A stretch of 64,000 nt of DNA from Campylobacter concisus. Its GTDB lineage: Bacteria; Campylobacterota; Campylobacteria; Campylobacterales; Campylobacteraceae. The position numbers and the translations under genes were made by a program. The notes beneath the pieces are model-generated. The model was not told where the DNA came from. It made no database searches and was given only the letters and a program-made list of their open reading frames with translations. Below are positions 51,989 to 61,532 of the stretch, one piece after another. Position 1 is the first letter of the stretch. Each line of letters starts with the position of its first letter. The stretch spans positions 62,001-126,000 of the forward strand of contig NZ_PIRF01000005.1 in the NCBI RefSeq assembly GCF_003049705.1, read 5' to 3'.

Positions 51989-52651
51989 TTAAAAAGTACA
52001 AAGTATATCAAGTAGCCTGCCCAATTTTTGTAGGTCATTTAAAAAGAGCTGCTTTGTCTTTTGTGTAAATTCTTTTGCTTCTTCTAGGATTTTAGTCTCG
52101 GCTATATTATAAACAAACTCTTTTTTTAGGATCTTTGAACCTTTTTTATAAAAGAAATTTGCATCTATTAAGCTTGCAAAAAAGCTATCATCTCTTAAAT
52201 AATAGTTTGTTGCCACATTTATATGCACTGGCTTTTGTAACAAAAAATCACCACAAATACTATTTTGTGAGCTAAATTTAACACTCTCAAGCACATCGGG
52301 CCTTATCTCATAAAATTTTATCTCATTAGCTTTTTTTAAAGCTAATATATCTCTTGATTTATTTAAATTTATAGAGTTGTTATTTACTTCAAGTACATTT
52401 ATAGTACCCTTTGCAAGCGAATAAGCATTTAAAATCTTATCTTCTGCTAAAAAATTTACTATACCAAAAAATGGCACACTAGTATTTTGTTCTGTAAAAT
52501 TTTGAGCAGTTTTTATTTGTAGCTGCTGTTTTGTGCCATTTATCTCATAGTAGCTTACGTAAATAGAAATTTCATCTTTTTTGCTTGGACTCTTTTGTGA
52601 GCAACCACTAAAAAATATTGCAATAAGCAAAAAAATGGCTAAATTTTTCAC
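51989..52651 (-). CDS. Uncharacterised lipoprotein
   Basis: 220 residues with a clear lipoprotein signal peptide: AIFLLIAIFFSGCSQKSPSK, lipobox FSGC, Cys near residue 17. The mature part is beta-rich and ends in a helical FTQKTKQLFLNDLQKLGRLL. No family is recognised. It overlaps purF by four bases, so it is transcribed with purine synthesis genes, which gives no clear hint of function. Confidence 0.7.
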   Translation of the reverse strand: MKNLAIFLLIAIFFSGCSQKSPSKKDEISIYVSYYEINGTKQQLQIKTAQNFTEQNTSVPFFGIVNFLAEDKILNAYSLAKGTINVLEVNNNSINLNKSRDILALKKANEIKFYEIRPDVLESVKFSSQNSICGDFLLQKPVHINVATNYYLRDDSFFASLIDANFFYKKGSKILKKEFVYNIAETKILEEAKEFTQKTKQLFLNDLQKLGRLLDILCTF

Positions 52652-53985
52652 TTTATGAAATAGTCACCATCAAAGCTTACAAGCGAATATTTTCGCTCAT
52701 TACCGATACTTTCTTTAAGTTCGTCTATACTTAAAAATTCTAAGCTATCTGCACCGATATATTCTCTTACTTCCTCTGCATTTTTTTTAGAGCTTATTAA
52801 CTCTTCAAAGCTTGGCGTATCGATACCGTATCGCTCAGGGTATTTAAGCTCAGGGCATGCGACTCTAAAATGAATCTCTTTGGCGCCCGCATGTCTTAAA
52901 AGATCAACCACCTTTTTTGAAGTAGTACCGCGAACGATACTATCATCGATAACAACGATACTTTTACCTTTTAGAACCGATGACATCGGGTTAAGTTTTA
53001 GCTTGACTTTTAAATTTCTCATCTCTTGGCTTGGCTCGATGAAGGTTCTACCCACATAGTGGTTTCTGGTGATAGCTAGCTCAAAAGGGATCTTGCTCTC
53101 GTTTGCATATCCGAGCGCTGCTGGTACTCCACTATCTGGTACAGGTACGACAAAATCTGCTTTAATTTTGCTCTTCTTAGCTAGTACTTCACCCATTTTT
53201 TTTCTAACTTCATAGACACTTTTACCTTCTATCACGCTATCTGGACGCGCAAAATAGATATATTCAAATGCACAAATTCTAGGATCTGGATCATAAATTT
53301 GGATACTTTGAAACTCACTTTTTCCATGTTCAAAGACTATCATCTCACCAGGCCTAATATCTCTTATAAAGCTAGCCCCCACAAGATCAAAAGCACAGGT
53401 CTCGCTAGCTACGATATATCCACCATCTTTTAGACTACCAAGACTTAGCGGTCTAACACCCCAGCGATCTCTTATGGCAAAGGTTTTATGGCGTGACTGG
53501 ATAAGCAGACAATAAGCACCTTTTATCTTGTCAAGTGCCGCAATAATACGGTCCTGCAAGTGTTCGCTATGGTTTCTTGCGATTAGATGGATGATATTTT
53601 CAGTATCCATATTTGTCTGAAATATCGCACCATCCTTAATAAGCTCATCTCTAACCTCATCTTTATTTACCAAATTTCCATTATGGACGATTGAAATTTG
53701 TCCCAAAGAGTAGTTGGCGGCTATTGGCTGGGCATCACGACCTGAGTTTTTACCAGCAGTTGCATAACGGTTGTGACCGATCGCCATATCACCTTTTAGT
53801 GATCTTAAAATTTCTTCATTAAAGACCTCTGTAACTAGGCCACTACCCTTGTGAGTAGAAATTTCTCCGTCATCACAAACGCTAATGCCGCTAGCCTCTT
53901 GACCGCGATGCTGCATAGAAAATAACGCATAATACGCAGTCTTTGCTGCATCTTTAGAATTTATAATACCAACTATTGCACACAT
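52648..53985 (-). CDS. purF: Amidophosphoribosyltransferase
   Basis: 445 residues. After Met removal the N-terminal nucleophile is Cys2 (MCAIVGIINSKDAAKTAYYA), with no propeptide. The glutaminase domain has MQHRGQEASGISV near residues 24-36 and GHNRYATAG near 74. The phosphoribosyltransferase domain has the PRPP motif IVVIDDSIVRGTTSKK near residues 345-360. It commits PRPP to purine synthesis. It lies nine bases after the DUF2314-like gene. Confidence 0.97.
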   Translation of the reverse strand: MCAIVGIINSKDAAKTAYYALFSMQHRGQEASGISVCDDGEISTHKGSGLVTEVFNEEILRSLKGDMAIGHNRYATAGKNSGRDAQPIAANYSLGQISIVHNGNLVNKDEVRDELIKDGAIFQTNMDTENIIHLIARNHSEHLQDRIIAALDKIKGAYCLLIQSRHKTFAIRDRWGVRPLSLGSLKDGGYIVASETCAFDLVGASFIRDIRPGEMIVFEHGKSEFQSIQIYDPDPRICAFEYIYFARPDSVIEGKSVYEVRKKMGEVLAKKSKIKADFVVPVPDSGVPAALGYANESKIPFELAITRNHYVGRTFIEPSQEMRNLKVKLKLNPMSSVLKGKSIVVIDDSIVRGTTSKKVVDLLRHAGAKEIHFRVACPELKYPERYGIDTPSFEELISSKKNAEEVREYIGADSLEFLSIDELKESIGNERKYSLVSFDGDYFIK

Positions 53986-53994
53986 TTTTTTCCT

Positions 53995-54306
53995 TTAGTT
54001 TTCATCATCTTTGTAAATTTCAAGAACATTTTTGTAGTTAAACTTGATCTCATCGCCAGCATTTAAACAGCCTTTTGTAAATGGTTCATTGTCTAAAATG
54101 CCGGTAAATTCGCCGTTATTTGTCTCGCTAACGACCACCCACATGCGCTCAACCTGAGCAAACTCATCATCTTCAAATCTAAATATAAGCTTTACTATAT
54201 CACCAGTTCTTAAATTTTGGCGCTTTTCACGCTCCGGCAGGTAGAATTTATCACCAGACTCTAGTTTGTAACTCTCTATATCATCAAGCTCAAATTTAAT
54301 CACCAA
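53995..54306 (-). CDS. DUF2314-like small protein
   Basis: 103 residues, acidic and soluble. The segments [38 protein letters not shown] and [18 protein letters not shown] follow the DUF2314 pattern (a tract before ERMWV, then a conserved LDN turn). It overlaps dapB by 11 bases and precedes purF by nine, so it belongs to a dapB-purF transcript. Function unknown. Confidence 0.65.
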   Translation of the reverse strand: MVIKFELDDIESYKLESGDKFYLPEREKRQNLRTGDIVKLIFRFEDDEFAQVERMWVVVSETNNGEFTGILDNEPFTKGCLNAGDEIKFNYKNVLEIYKDDEN

Positions 54307-55066
54307 GCCCTAAGCTATCGTCTATCGAGTAAAGGCCACTATTTTGATCTTTTAGCCAGATGGCAGCCCTGATCGCACCTTTTGAAAAGGTTGCCCTACT
54401 CGTTGCGGTGTGATTTAGCTCAATAAACTCACCGTCATTATAAAAGCCAACCGTATGACGACCGACTACATCGCCACCACGAAGCGCCATGACTGCGATC
54501 TCGTCCTTGCTTCTTTCGCCCACCATGCCGGCTCTACCAGTTACTAAAACATCTTTTAAATTTAAATCTCTTGCCTCAGCTACACTTCCTGCAAGTGTCA
54601 TCGCAGTGCCACTTGGAGCATCTTTTTTATGCCTATGGTGCTGTTCGACGATCTCTATGTCAAATTCTCTTAATGTTTTTGAAGCAATCCTTGCAAGGCG
54701 GTTTAGTACAGCCACACCCAAACTCATATTTGTTGCGTAAAGAATAGGCATAGCTCCAGATGCTAAATGGAGTAAGTTTTTATCTTCGTCATCTAGCCCG
54801 GTCGTACCGATAACTAATGGTTTTGGATTGGTTCTAGCGTAGTTTAGCAGTGCCATGGTCGCCTCTTTTTGACTAAAGTCGATTATCACATCGCACGCTT
54901 CAAAAAATTTAGCAAAGTCATTTGTCAAAAGTTCGTTACTTAAATTTTCAACCTGATTTTTTTGGCTAAAAGCGATGCTTAAAGTGGCATCTTTTTCATC
55001 TTTTAAACAAGAAATGATACTTTGAGCCATCTTTCCACTAGCACCATAAAGGCCTATTCTTACCAA
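54296..55066 (-). CDS. dapB: 4-hydroxy-tetrahydrodipicolinate reductase
   Basis: 256 residues. The NAD(P)-binding [13 protein letters not shown] is at residues 5-17; [13 protein letters not shown] near residue 62, [10 protein letters not shown] near residue 89, and the catalytic [20 protein letters not shown] near residues 141-160 are conserved. It makes tetrahydrodipicolinate for lysine and peptidoglycan meso-diaminopimelate. It is the first gene of the dapB-DUF2314-purF-lipoprotein run. Confidence 0.96.
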   Translation of the reverse strand: MVRIGLYGASGKMAQSIISCLKDEKDATLSIAFSQKNQVENLSNELLTNDFAKFFEACDVIIDFSQKEATMALLNYARTNPKPLVIGTTGLDDEDKNLLHLASGAMPILYATNMSLGVAVLNRLARIASKTLREFDIEIVEQHHRHKKDAPSGTAMTLAGSVAEARDLNLKDVLVTGRAGMVGERSKDEIAVMALRGGDVVGRHTVGFYNDGEFIELNHTATSRATFSKGAIRAAIWLKDQNSGLYSIDDSLGLGD

Positions 55067-55178
55067 AATTTATCCTTTGATTTTTGGGTGAAATTTAACA
55101 TAAAATTTATTATATATAGATTACAAATAGGCTTTTAAAAATGCGTATAAAATCAAAATTTTAATAGAAAAAAGAAGA

Positions 55179-55209
55179 AAAATTTAGCCAAAAAATTTGG
55201 CTAAATTTT
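55179..55209 (-). terminator. Strong rho-independent terminator after trxB
   Basis: Perfect 14-base inverted repeat, AAAATTTAGCCAAA at 55179-55192 and TTTGGCTAAATTTT at 55196-55209, with a three-base loop. On the minus strand it starts four bases after the trxB stop and runs into TTCTTCTTTTTT. It ends the trxA-trxB operon. Confidence 0.88.
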
Positions 55210-55213
55210 AGTA

Positions 55214-56152
55214 TTAATGCAAGCTTTCTATGTAACTCATAGCACTAAGTGCAGCCACTGCGCCGTCACCAGCTGCTACGATGACTTGCTTTGGAGCGTC
55301 TTCTCTGATATCACCTGCTACAAAGAGTCCATTTAGGCTAGTTTGCATCTTAAGATTTGTCTTAACCTGCCCGCCATCAACCATTTCGCAGATAAATTTG
55401 CCATTTTCATCTTTTAAAATTTCATTATTTACATTTAGTCCGACAAATGTAAAAATTCCCGGTACATCAAGCACGCGCTCGCCATTTTTAGTATCAAGCA
55501 CAATCTTTGTTAGGCCCATTTTATCGCCAAGCGCCTCTTTTATCGTCGCACTTGTTATAAACTCGATCTTTTCATTTTTTCTAGCTTTTTCAACCGTAGT
55601 TGGCGCCGCTCTAAACTCTTCACGTCTATGGATTAGATAGACTTTTGAGCAGATATTCGCTAGATAAAGTGCCTCTTCAACGGCTGTGTCGCCACCGCCA
55701 AGAACAGCTACCTCTTTATTTTTGTAAAAAAATCCATCGCATGTTGCGCATGTGCTAACACCTTTGCCAAAGAACTCATCTTCACCCTTAAAGCCAGCAC
55801 GTCTTGGGGTTGAGCCAGTTGCTACGATGACAGCCTTTGCCTGCTCGCTCTTGCCGCCTTCAAGTAAAATTTCAAAACTGCCGTCGTTGTTTTTTCTAAC
55901 GCCAAGGACGTTTGCCCACTTGTGGACTAGCCCAAATGCGCTGCACTGTTTCCACCAAGTGCTCATAAAGTCAAAGCCACTTTCGCCAGGGGCTTTTTGA
56001 CCCGGGTAGTTTTCTATCTCTGAGCTAGAGGTGATCTGACCACCAGGCTCGCCTTTTTCAAACATTACAACATTTTTTAATCCGCCTCTAGTGGCGTAAA
56101 GTCCGGCGCTTAGTCCTGCTGGACCGCCTCCGATGATCGCTAAATCAAGCAT
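55214..56152 (-). CDS. trxB: Thioredoxin reductase
   Basis: 312 residues. FAD motif [17 protein letters not shown] near residues 5-21; redox-active CATCDG near residues 135-140; NADPH motif [17 protein letters not shown] near residues 147-163; C-terminal [20 protein letters not shown] near residues 273-292. It reduces thioredoxin with NADPH. It lies nine bases after the degenerate thioredoxin-like gene. Confidence 0.97.
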   Translation of the reverse strand: MLDLAIIGGGPAGLSAGLYATRGGLKNVVMFEKGEPGGQITSSSEIENYPGQKAPGESGFDFMSTWWKQCSAFGLVHKWANVLGVRKNNDGSFEILLEGGKSEQAKAVIVATGSTPRRAGFKGEDEFFGKGVSTCATCDGFFYKNKEVAVLGGGDTAVEEALYLANICSKVYLIHRREEFRAAPTTVEKARKNEKIEFITSATIKEALGDKMGLTKIVLDTKNGERVLDVPGIFTFVGLNVNNEILKDENGKFICEMVDGGQVKTNLKMQTSLNGLFVAGDIREDAPKQVIVAAGDGAVAALSAMSYIESLH

Positions 56153-56161
56153 AAATTTCCT

Positions 56162-56608
56162 TTATTCTAAAACATTTATGGGCGAATTTTGTTTATAAAT
56201 TTCACCCCTTTGATGAACTATCTCAACACTACTTGGAAGCTTTGTAATGCTCAAATTTCGCATCAGCTCCAAGACCGTATTAATATCTGAGCTTATATAT
56301 TTTAGTGTTGAGTTTGACTCATATCTTTTTTGAAAGATATCGATTGCCACAACTGTTTCGTTTTTGATTGGTAAAATTTCGTCTAATTTTGATTGATTTG
56401 AGCTAAAGATTAAAAGCGTGTATTTTGGCTCTTTTGGAGTAAAAATTTCGCTTTTTTCGTAGAAAACTAGCTTCGCAAAATCAACAAATTTATATTGTGA
56501 AAAACGATAGTTGCTATACGCAAATGCAGCTGCTATCATAGCTGCACCAAAAAATGAACCAAATATATATGTAAGAGGAAGTAGGCTTCCTCTTCTTTTT
56601 TCGCTCAT
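56162..56608 (-). CDS. Membrane-anchored thioredoxin-fold-like protein without CxxC
   Basis: 148 residues. Short polar N-terminus, one membrane helix (about 12-33), then a soluble domain. I recognise no named family, but the domain follows the thioredoxin plan: strand YTLLIFSS, strand VVAIDIFQKRY, then a helix and LSITKLPSSVEIVHQRGEIY, which parallels the cis-proline strand and hairpin of the adjacent TrxA (GIRSIPTLLFFKNGELV). The CxxC active site is missing; there is no cysteine in the domain. It overlaps trxA by one base (TAATG) and precedes trxB by nine bases. A scaffold or chaperone role in the thioredoxin system is inference. Confidence 0.6.
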   Translation of the reverse strand: MSEKRRGSLLPLTYIFGSFFGAAMIAAAFAYSNYRFSQYKFVDFAKLVFYEKSEIFTPKEPKYTLLIFSSNQSKLDEILPIKNETVVAIDIFQKRYESNSTLKYISSDINTVLELMRNLSITKLPSSVEIVHQRGEIYKQNSPINVLE

Positions 56609-56922
56609 TAAAGAAGCGAATTTAGTTTGTCAGTTAAGGCTTGTTTTGACTGCGCACCGACCATTTGCTCAACTAGCTCGCCATTTTTGAAAAATAGCAA
56701 TGTTGGGATCGATCTGATGCCAAACTCAACCGCAAGATCTTGTACTTCATCAGTATTTACCTTGCAAATTTTCGCTTTTCCGTCGAAGTCTTCAGCAAGC
56801 TCTTCGATCACTGGAGCTAGCATACGGCAAGGTCCGCACCATGGAGCCCAAAAGTCTACTAAAGCAACGCCTTCTTTTGTAACATCAAAATTTTCTTTTG
56901 TAAGTTCGATGTATTTTCCCAT
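56608..56922 (-). CDS. trxA: Thioredoxin
   Basis: 104 residues, the canonical length. Active site WAPWCGPCRMLAP near residues 25-37 and cis-Pro loop IRSIPTLLFFKNGE near residues 69-82. It supplies electrons to Bcp, ribonucleotide reductase and other targets. The start follows an AAGGAGAAAAA ribosome site; a 72-base gap upstream probably holds the operon promoter. Confidence 0.98.
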   Translation of the reverse strand: MGKYIELTKENFDVTKEGVALVDFWAPWCGPCRMLAPVIEELAEDFDGKAKICKVNTDEVQDLAVEFGIRSIPTLLFFKNGELVEQMVGAQSKQALTDKLNSLL

Positions 56923-56994
56923 TTTTTCTCCTTATTTTTAAAATGTGGCAATTATACAAATTAAATTTAAATTTTATCTAAATAATAAATTTTA

Positions 56995-57336
56995 TTATAA
57001 ACTAATATTTTCTATTAGTTCTAAATCTTCATTTTTTATGACGAGTAAATCGACTTGAAAATCTCTATTTGGCTCATTTTTCATCATATAAAAATTTATA
57101 GTTTTTAAGATTTTTATATATTTTGCATTATTTAGTCTATACTCTGCTTCATATTCTCCACTAGTTGCTTTTACCTCTATGAAGTGTAAAATTTTATCAC
57201 TACTTAGTGCGATAATGTCGATCTCGCCAAATTTAGAGTGAAAATTTCTCTCTAAAATGACAAAACCAAGCTTTTGTAAAAATTCGCACGCCCTATCTTC
57301 TGAGCTTTTGCCAAAGAGATACTCTTTTAACCCCAA
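56995..57336 (-). CDS. yraN: UPF0102 (YraN) nuclease-like protein
   Basis: 113 residues. Family features are GKSSEDRACEFLQKLGFVIL near residues 9-28, then ERNFHSKFGEIDIIA with the acidic pair, and IEVKA near residue 55: the G-EID...EVK pattern of a restriction-endonuclease-like core. Its function is still unclear in the literature I know. It starts one base after hom on the same strand, an order I remember from C. jejuni. Confidence 0.88.
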   Translation of the reverse strand: MGLKEYLFGKSSEDRACEFLQKLGFVILERNFHSKFGEIDIIALSSDKILHFIEVKATSGEYEAEYRLNNAKYIKILKTINFYMMKNEPNRDFQVDLLVIKNEDLELIENISL

Positions 57337-57337
57337 G

Positions 57338-58600
57338 CTACTCCTCGATCCTCATCATAAATGGCTCTTCTTTTATATACTCTTGCTCTTTTAAAATTTC
57401 AATTGTCCTTCTTACATCAGCCTCAAGACTCGTATGTGTCGTAAAAAACAATACAGCAAATTCGCTCTCATCTTTTGGTTTTTGAAGTATGCTATCAATC
57501 GATAAGTTATTTTCGCTCATTAAATTTGTAATCTTTGCTAGCACACCCATTTTATCTTCGACTTTTAACCTAAAGTAGTACTTCGTCTTTATCCTATCGC
57601 GGTCAAGTAACTCAAGCGTATTTAATTCAAACGGTGCTTTATATCCAAGCATCGGCGATTTGCTATCTCTTGCGATGTCGATAAGATCGCTGATCACCGC
57701 GCTTGCCGTTGCGTCGCCGCCAGCTCCAGGTCCATAGTACATAGTCTCACCAACGACCTCGCCAACGACACTGATCGCATTTGTTACGCCACTTGCCTTT
57801 GCTATCATTTTATTTTGCGGTACAAGTGCTGGATGTACGCGTAGCTCGATTTTACCCTCGCTTTTTTTGGCAATTGCTAGAAGTTTTATTGAGTATTCGA
57901 AATCTTTTGCGAAAAATATGTCTTCTGGCGTGATGCCTTGAATCCCTTCGATCAAGATATCCTCTGGATCGCCATGCACACCGTATGCGATGCTTGCCAG
58001 TATAAGAAGCTTATGAGCCGTATCAAAGCCTCCCACATCAAAAGTAGGATCAGCCTCAGCGTATCCGAGCTCTTGAGCCTTTTTAAGAGCGTCTTTAAAA
58101 TTTGAACCCTCATCCATCATCGAGGTTAGGATAAAGTTACTAGTTCCGTTAAGTATGCCATTTATACTAACGATATGGTTTGCACTTAAGCCTTCTCTTA
58201 AGGCTCTAATGATCGGTATGCCACCAGCCACGCTTGCTTCAAAGCCAAATGGCGTGTTTTTGGCTAAATTTTGCAAAGCGTATCTGTGGTAGGCAAGAAG
58301 TGCTTTGTTTGCAGTTACAACTGCTTTTTTGCGCTTTAAAATTTCACTCACAACCCTAAAAGGCTCTTCTACACCACCCATAAGTTCGATAAAAACGTCA
58401 ATATCATCGCGGTTTACAACGCTATTTATATCGTCAGTCAAAGGGATGCCCACGTCTCTTTTTTTGTTTAAATTTCTGACCACGCCGATGACTGGTACGA
58501 TCTCTTCGCCACTTCTTGCTGCGATTAGCTTTTTATTTTTTAGTAAAATTTTTGCAACTGCCTCACCAACGGTTCCAACGCCTAATATCGCTACATTCAT
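57338..58600 (-). CDS. hom: Homoserine dehydrogenase
   Basis: 420 residues. N-terminal NAD(P)-binding ILGVGTVGEAVAKIL near residues 5-19, VTANKALLA near residues 95-103, catalytic AEADPTFDVGGFDTAHK near residues 198-214, and a C-terminal ACT domain (about 345-415) for feedback control (DKMGVLAKITNLMSENNLSI). It makes homoserine for threonine and methionine. It overlaps the aminotransferase gene by four bases. Confidence 0.97.
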   Translation of the reverse strand: MNVAILGVGTVGEAVAKILLKNKKLIAARSGEEIVPVIGVVRNLNKKRDVGIPLTDDINSVVNRDDIDVFIELMGGVEEPFRVVSEILKRKKAVVTANKALLAYHRYALQNLAKNTPFGFEASVAGGIPIIRALREGLSANHIVSINGILNGTSNFILTSMMDEGSNFKDALKKAQELGYAEADPTFDVGGFDTAHKLLILASIAYGVHGDPEDILIEGIQGITPEDIFFAKDFEYSIKLLAIAKKSEGKIELRVHPALVPQNKMIAKASGVTNAISVVGEVVGETMYYGPGAGGDATASAVISDLIDIARDSKSPMLGYKAPFELNTLELLDRDRIKTKYYFRLKVEDKMGVLAKITNLMSENNLSIDSILQKPKDESEFAVLFFTTHTSLEADVRRTIEILKEQEYIKEEPFMMRIEE

Positions 58601-59805
58601 TCAAATTCTTTCAAATATTTTTTTATATTTCTTGCTGCTTGTCTTATTCTATTTTCGTTTTCTATAAGAGCTAGACGCACATAGTCGTTTCCGCCCTCGC
58701 CAAAACCAATACCTGGACTAACTGCGACTGATGCCTTTGTAAGAAGCTGCTTTGAAAACTCAAGGCTGCCTAAGTGGCTAACTTTTGGTGGAAGTTTCGC
58801 CCAAATAAACATACTAGAGCTTGGTTTCTTAAGCTCCCAACCAGCCTGAGCAAAGGCCTCTATCATCACATCTCTTCTTTTTTCATAAATTTGGCGTATC
58901 TCTTCAACGCAGCTTTGATCACCATCAAGTGCGACTGTGGCAGCCACTTGTATCGGCGTAAACATACCGTAATCAACCCATGATTTTATCTTTTTAAGTG
59001 CAGCACAAAGCCTTTTATTTCCGCACATAAAGCCAACTCTCCAGCCAGCCATATTGTAGCTTTTTGAAAGTGTATAGCACTCGACTGCGACATCTTTTGC
59101 ACCATCAACCTCAAAGATACTTGGCGTTTTGTAGCCATCAAATGTAAGATCAGCGTAGGCGATGTCAGATATGACGTAAAATCTCTCTTGTTTTGCGATG
59201 CTTACAAGGCGCTCGTAAAAGCTCTTTTGCACTGTCACGGTCGTTGGATTGTGAGGGAAATTTACGACTACGTATTTTGGTTTTGGCGAGCTTGCGTGTA
59301 TGGTTTGGATCAAATTTTCAAAAAATTTATTCTCATCTAACTCAAATTTATCATTATAGTGAAGTGGCATCTTTGCGACACTTCCGCCAGCAAATAAAAA
59401 CGCTTGCGTGTGTATCGGATAAGCAGGATCGGGCACGATAGCCACATCGCCTGGGTTTATCACGGCTTGAGCTAGGTGAACAAAACCCTCTTTACTACCC
59501 ATCGTGGCGACTGCTTCGGTATCTGGGTCTAAATTTACGCCGTATTTTCTCTTATACCAGTTGCAAATGGCAAGGCGGAGCTTGTAAATTCCAGCACTAG
59601 CTGAGTAGCCGTGAGTCTTGTCCTTTTGCGCGCTTTCACATAGTTTATCGACAATGTGCTGTGGCGTTCTACCCTCAGGATTACCCATAGAAAAGTCGAT
59701 GATGTCCTCACCAGCTCTTCGTGCAGCCATTTTTATTGCATTTACTTCGGCAAAAACGTAGTTTGGCAAACGCTCAATTGTATTAAATCTTATCTCATCA
59801 AACAC
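58597..59805 (-). CDS. PLP-dependent class I/II aminotransferase
   Basis: 402 residues. Fold type I: DFSMGNPEGRTPQHIV near residues 37-52, FPHNPTTV near residue 178, and the PLP lysine in YTLSKSYNMAGWRVGF near residue 245. Similar Campylobacterota proteins are labelled LL-diaminopimelate or alanine/aspartate aminotransferases; with hom next to it, an amino-donor role in the aspartate family is likely, but the specificity is not fixed by sequence. The ATG at 59805 is preceded by AGGAGTAAGC. Confidence 0.88.
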   Translation of the reverse strand: MFDEIRFNTIERLPNYVFAEVNAIKMAARRAGEDIIDFSMGNPEGRTPQHIVDKLCESAQKDKTHGYSASAGIYKLRLAICNWYKRKYGVNLDPDTEAVATMGSKEGFVHLAQAVINPGDVAIVPDPAYPIHTQAFLFAGGSVAKMPLHYNDKFELDENKFFENLIQTIHASSPKPKYVVVNFPHNPTTVTVQKSFYERLVSIAKQERFYVISDIAYADLTFDGYKTPSIFEVDGAKDVAVECYTLSKSYNMAGWRVGFMCGNKRLCAALKKIKSWVDYGMFTPIQVAATVALDGDQSCVEEIRQIYEKRRDVMIEAFAQAGWELKKPSSSMFIWAKLPPKVSHLGSLEFSKQLLTKASVAVSPGIGFGEGGNDYVRLALIENENRIRQAARNIKKYLKEFE

Positions 59806-59814
59806 TGCTTACTC

Positions 59815-60597
59815 CTATTTTATAAGCTTGATAATTATCTCATTTTTTATATTATTTATATCAACATTATCGCTAATTAATGCGTATTTTGCGCCTATTG
59901 CTAATTTTATAGAAACGGCGGTTTTTGCTTGCTCCTCTTTTATAGAGTCAATCTGATTTAAATTTTTATCATAAATTCTAACAAGTGGCATCCATCTATT
60001 TGACTCTTTTGACGCGATATCCAGACTACTTGCACCCTCAACATCAACAAAATAAGTACCACCGCTTTTTAAAAGTGGCGTCTCTTCGTCAAAATTTACC
60101 TTTGTAGCCTTAAGAATCATATTCTGAGCATCTAAAAATATCTCTAAATTACCATCAACTCTATCAAATCCTAAAATTTTAAAACCGCTTTGACTAAGTG
60201 CTAAGCTTAATAAACTTGGATCTATTCCTCCATTTTTTATGGTCGAAATCCCATAAGAAATTTGATCTCCATTTTTTAGGGAATTTATCCTTGAAATACT
60301 TATGTTGGCATCATCTAGAGTTGAATTTATTGATTTTACAAATAATGTAGAAGGAACTTTTTGCTCGCTTATAAATTTTAAATTCAAACTATTTGAACCA
60401 AATGAAATGCTATCGTAACTTGAGCTTTGTTTTAATCTTGATACTAGCTCACTGACATTGAGCGAGCCATTTTGGTCTAAATTTTCTAAAGAAATTTGCA
60501 CATTTTCAACATTGCTTAAAGCACTTGCGCTAGTTTGTAAGCTAAAAGCATAGGCAAATACACTAAAAGCGGTGAAAATCGCTATTTTTCTTACCAA
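59815..60597 (-). CDS. Uncharacterised periplasmic protein
   Basis: 260 residues with a signal peptide (RKIAIFTAFSVFAYAFSL). The mature part is beta-rich with several small repeats of Asn/Ser-rich strands. No family is recognised. It overlaps the RodZ-like gene by seven bases and sits nine bases before the aminotransferase, so it is co-transcribed with both. The pairing with a RodZ-like gene appears also in C. jejuni as I recall, suggesting envelope work. Confidence 0.65.
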   Translation of the reverse strand: MVRKIAIFTAFSVFAYAFSLQTSASALSNVENVQISLENLDQNGSLNVSELVSRLKQSSSYDSISFGSNSLNLKFISEQKVPSTLFVKSINSTLDDANISISRINSLKNGDQISYGISTIKNGGIDPSLLSLALSQSGFKILGFDRVDGNLEIFLDAQNMILKATKVNFDEETPLLKSGGTYFVDVEGASSLDIASKESNRWMPLVRIYDKNLNQIDSIKEEQAKTAVSIKLAIGAKYALISDNVDINNIKNEIIIKLIK

Positions 60598-61532
60598 GAT
60601 TTACCCTTGTTAAGTTCTACAAACTCATCATAGCTCACAAATTTCATCTCTCCATTTTCTACTAAAAATCTAGCTGGGCGGCTTGGATTGTATTTTGTCA
60701 CCTTATCGCCGATCTTTAGCTCAATGTTGCCATTTCCACAAACTACGAGCTGCCTTTGGTCTAAATTTATATTTATACTTTTACTTGTGTCGTTTGATAC
60801 TTTTTGACCATTTTCAAGGTTAATGATGCCTATCCAGACACGTTGTTTTGGTGTAATAACCGCCTCATTTAGTGGCTTTGTAATGTTTTGCTCTATCTTA
60901 GGAGCTGACTGAGCTGCCATGCTTGGCTTCACAGCATTTTGCTCCATGTTTGCAGGACTTGTTGTCACATTTTGCTCAACTGGAGCTGAAATTTTCACAC
61001 TTGATACATTTGCTTCTATTTTAGGGCTATTTTGAGAGATGGTGATATTTGTATCGATGATATTTTTCTTCACCTCATTTACTATGCTTGACTGCGAATA
61101 GCTCACGCTTTTATTCTCATCATTTAAAAACGATAAAAAATTCTCGATATATTTGTAAGCATCAAAATGATATGCCACGCCAGCGATAATAGCTAAAATG
61201 ATAAGCCAAAATAAAAATCCAACACCGCCGCTACCGCTTTGTCTTTGCATAGTAATATCTTTTGGAGTGTAAGAAGAAATTTTTGGAGTAACTTTAGTTT
61301 TGTGACTCTCATCAGGGGTATTTTCTTGCATAAAGGCATCATATTCAGCGAGCAATTCGCTCAAATCAACATCATATTCACGTTGCAAAATCTTGGCATA
61401 GCCTCTAATGTTTAAACGTGATAATTTTTCAAAATTTTTATCAAAAATATATTGTAAAAATGTAGGCTCAATATGCGTTTTACGTGAAATTTCCTTTATA
61501 CCTATCTCTTTTAAATTCTCTAATTCATTCAT
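60591..61532 (-). CDS. RodZ-like helix-turn-helix membrane protein
   Basis: 313 residues. N-terminal HTH_25-like domain (about residues 8-65: GIKEISRKTHIEPTFLQYIF, then RLNIRGYAKILQ), a positively charged linker, one membrane helix (about 104-122), a long low-complexity periplasmic linker, and a C-terminal beta domain (about 230-300) with RVWIGIINLENGQK and LVVCGNGNIELKIGDKVTKY, the DUF4115 pattern of RodZ. RodZ ties MreB to the membrane and the wall-synthesis complex; mreB and mreC are in this window. It overlaps rlmB by eight bases. Confidence 0.72.
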   Translation of the reverse strand: MNELENLKEIGIKEISRKTHIEPTFLQYIFDKNFEKLSRLNIRGYAKILQREYDVDLSELLAEYDAFMQENTPDESHKTKVTPKISSYTPKDITMQRQSGSGGVGFLFWLIILAIIAGVAYHFDAYKYIENFLSFLNDENKSVSYSQSSIVNEVKKNIIDTNITISQNSPKIEANVSSVKISAPVEQNVTTSPANMEQNAVKPSMAAQSAPKIEQNITKPLNEAVITPKQRVWIGIINLENGQKVSNDTSKSININLDQRQLVVCGNGNIELKIGDKVTKYNPSRPARFLVENGEMKFVSYDEFVELNKGKSW

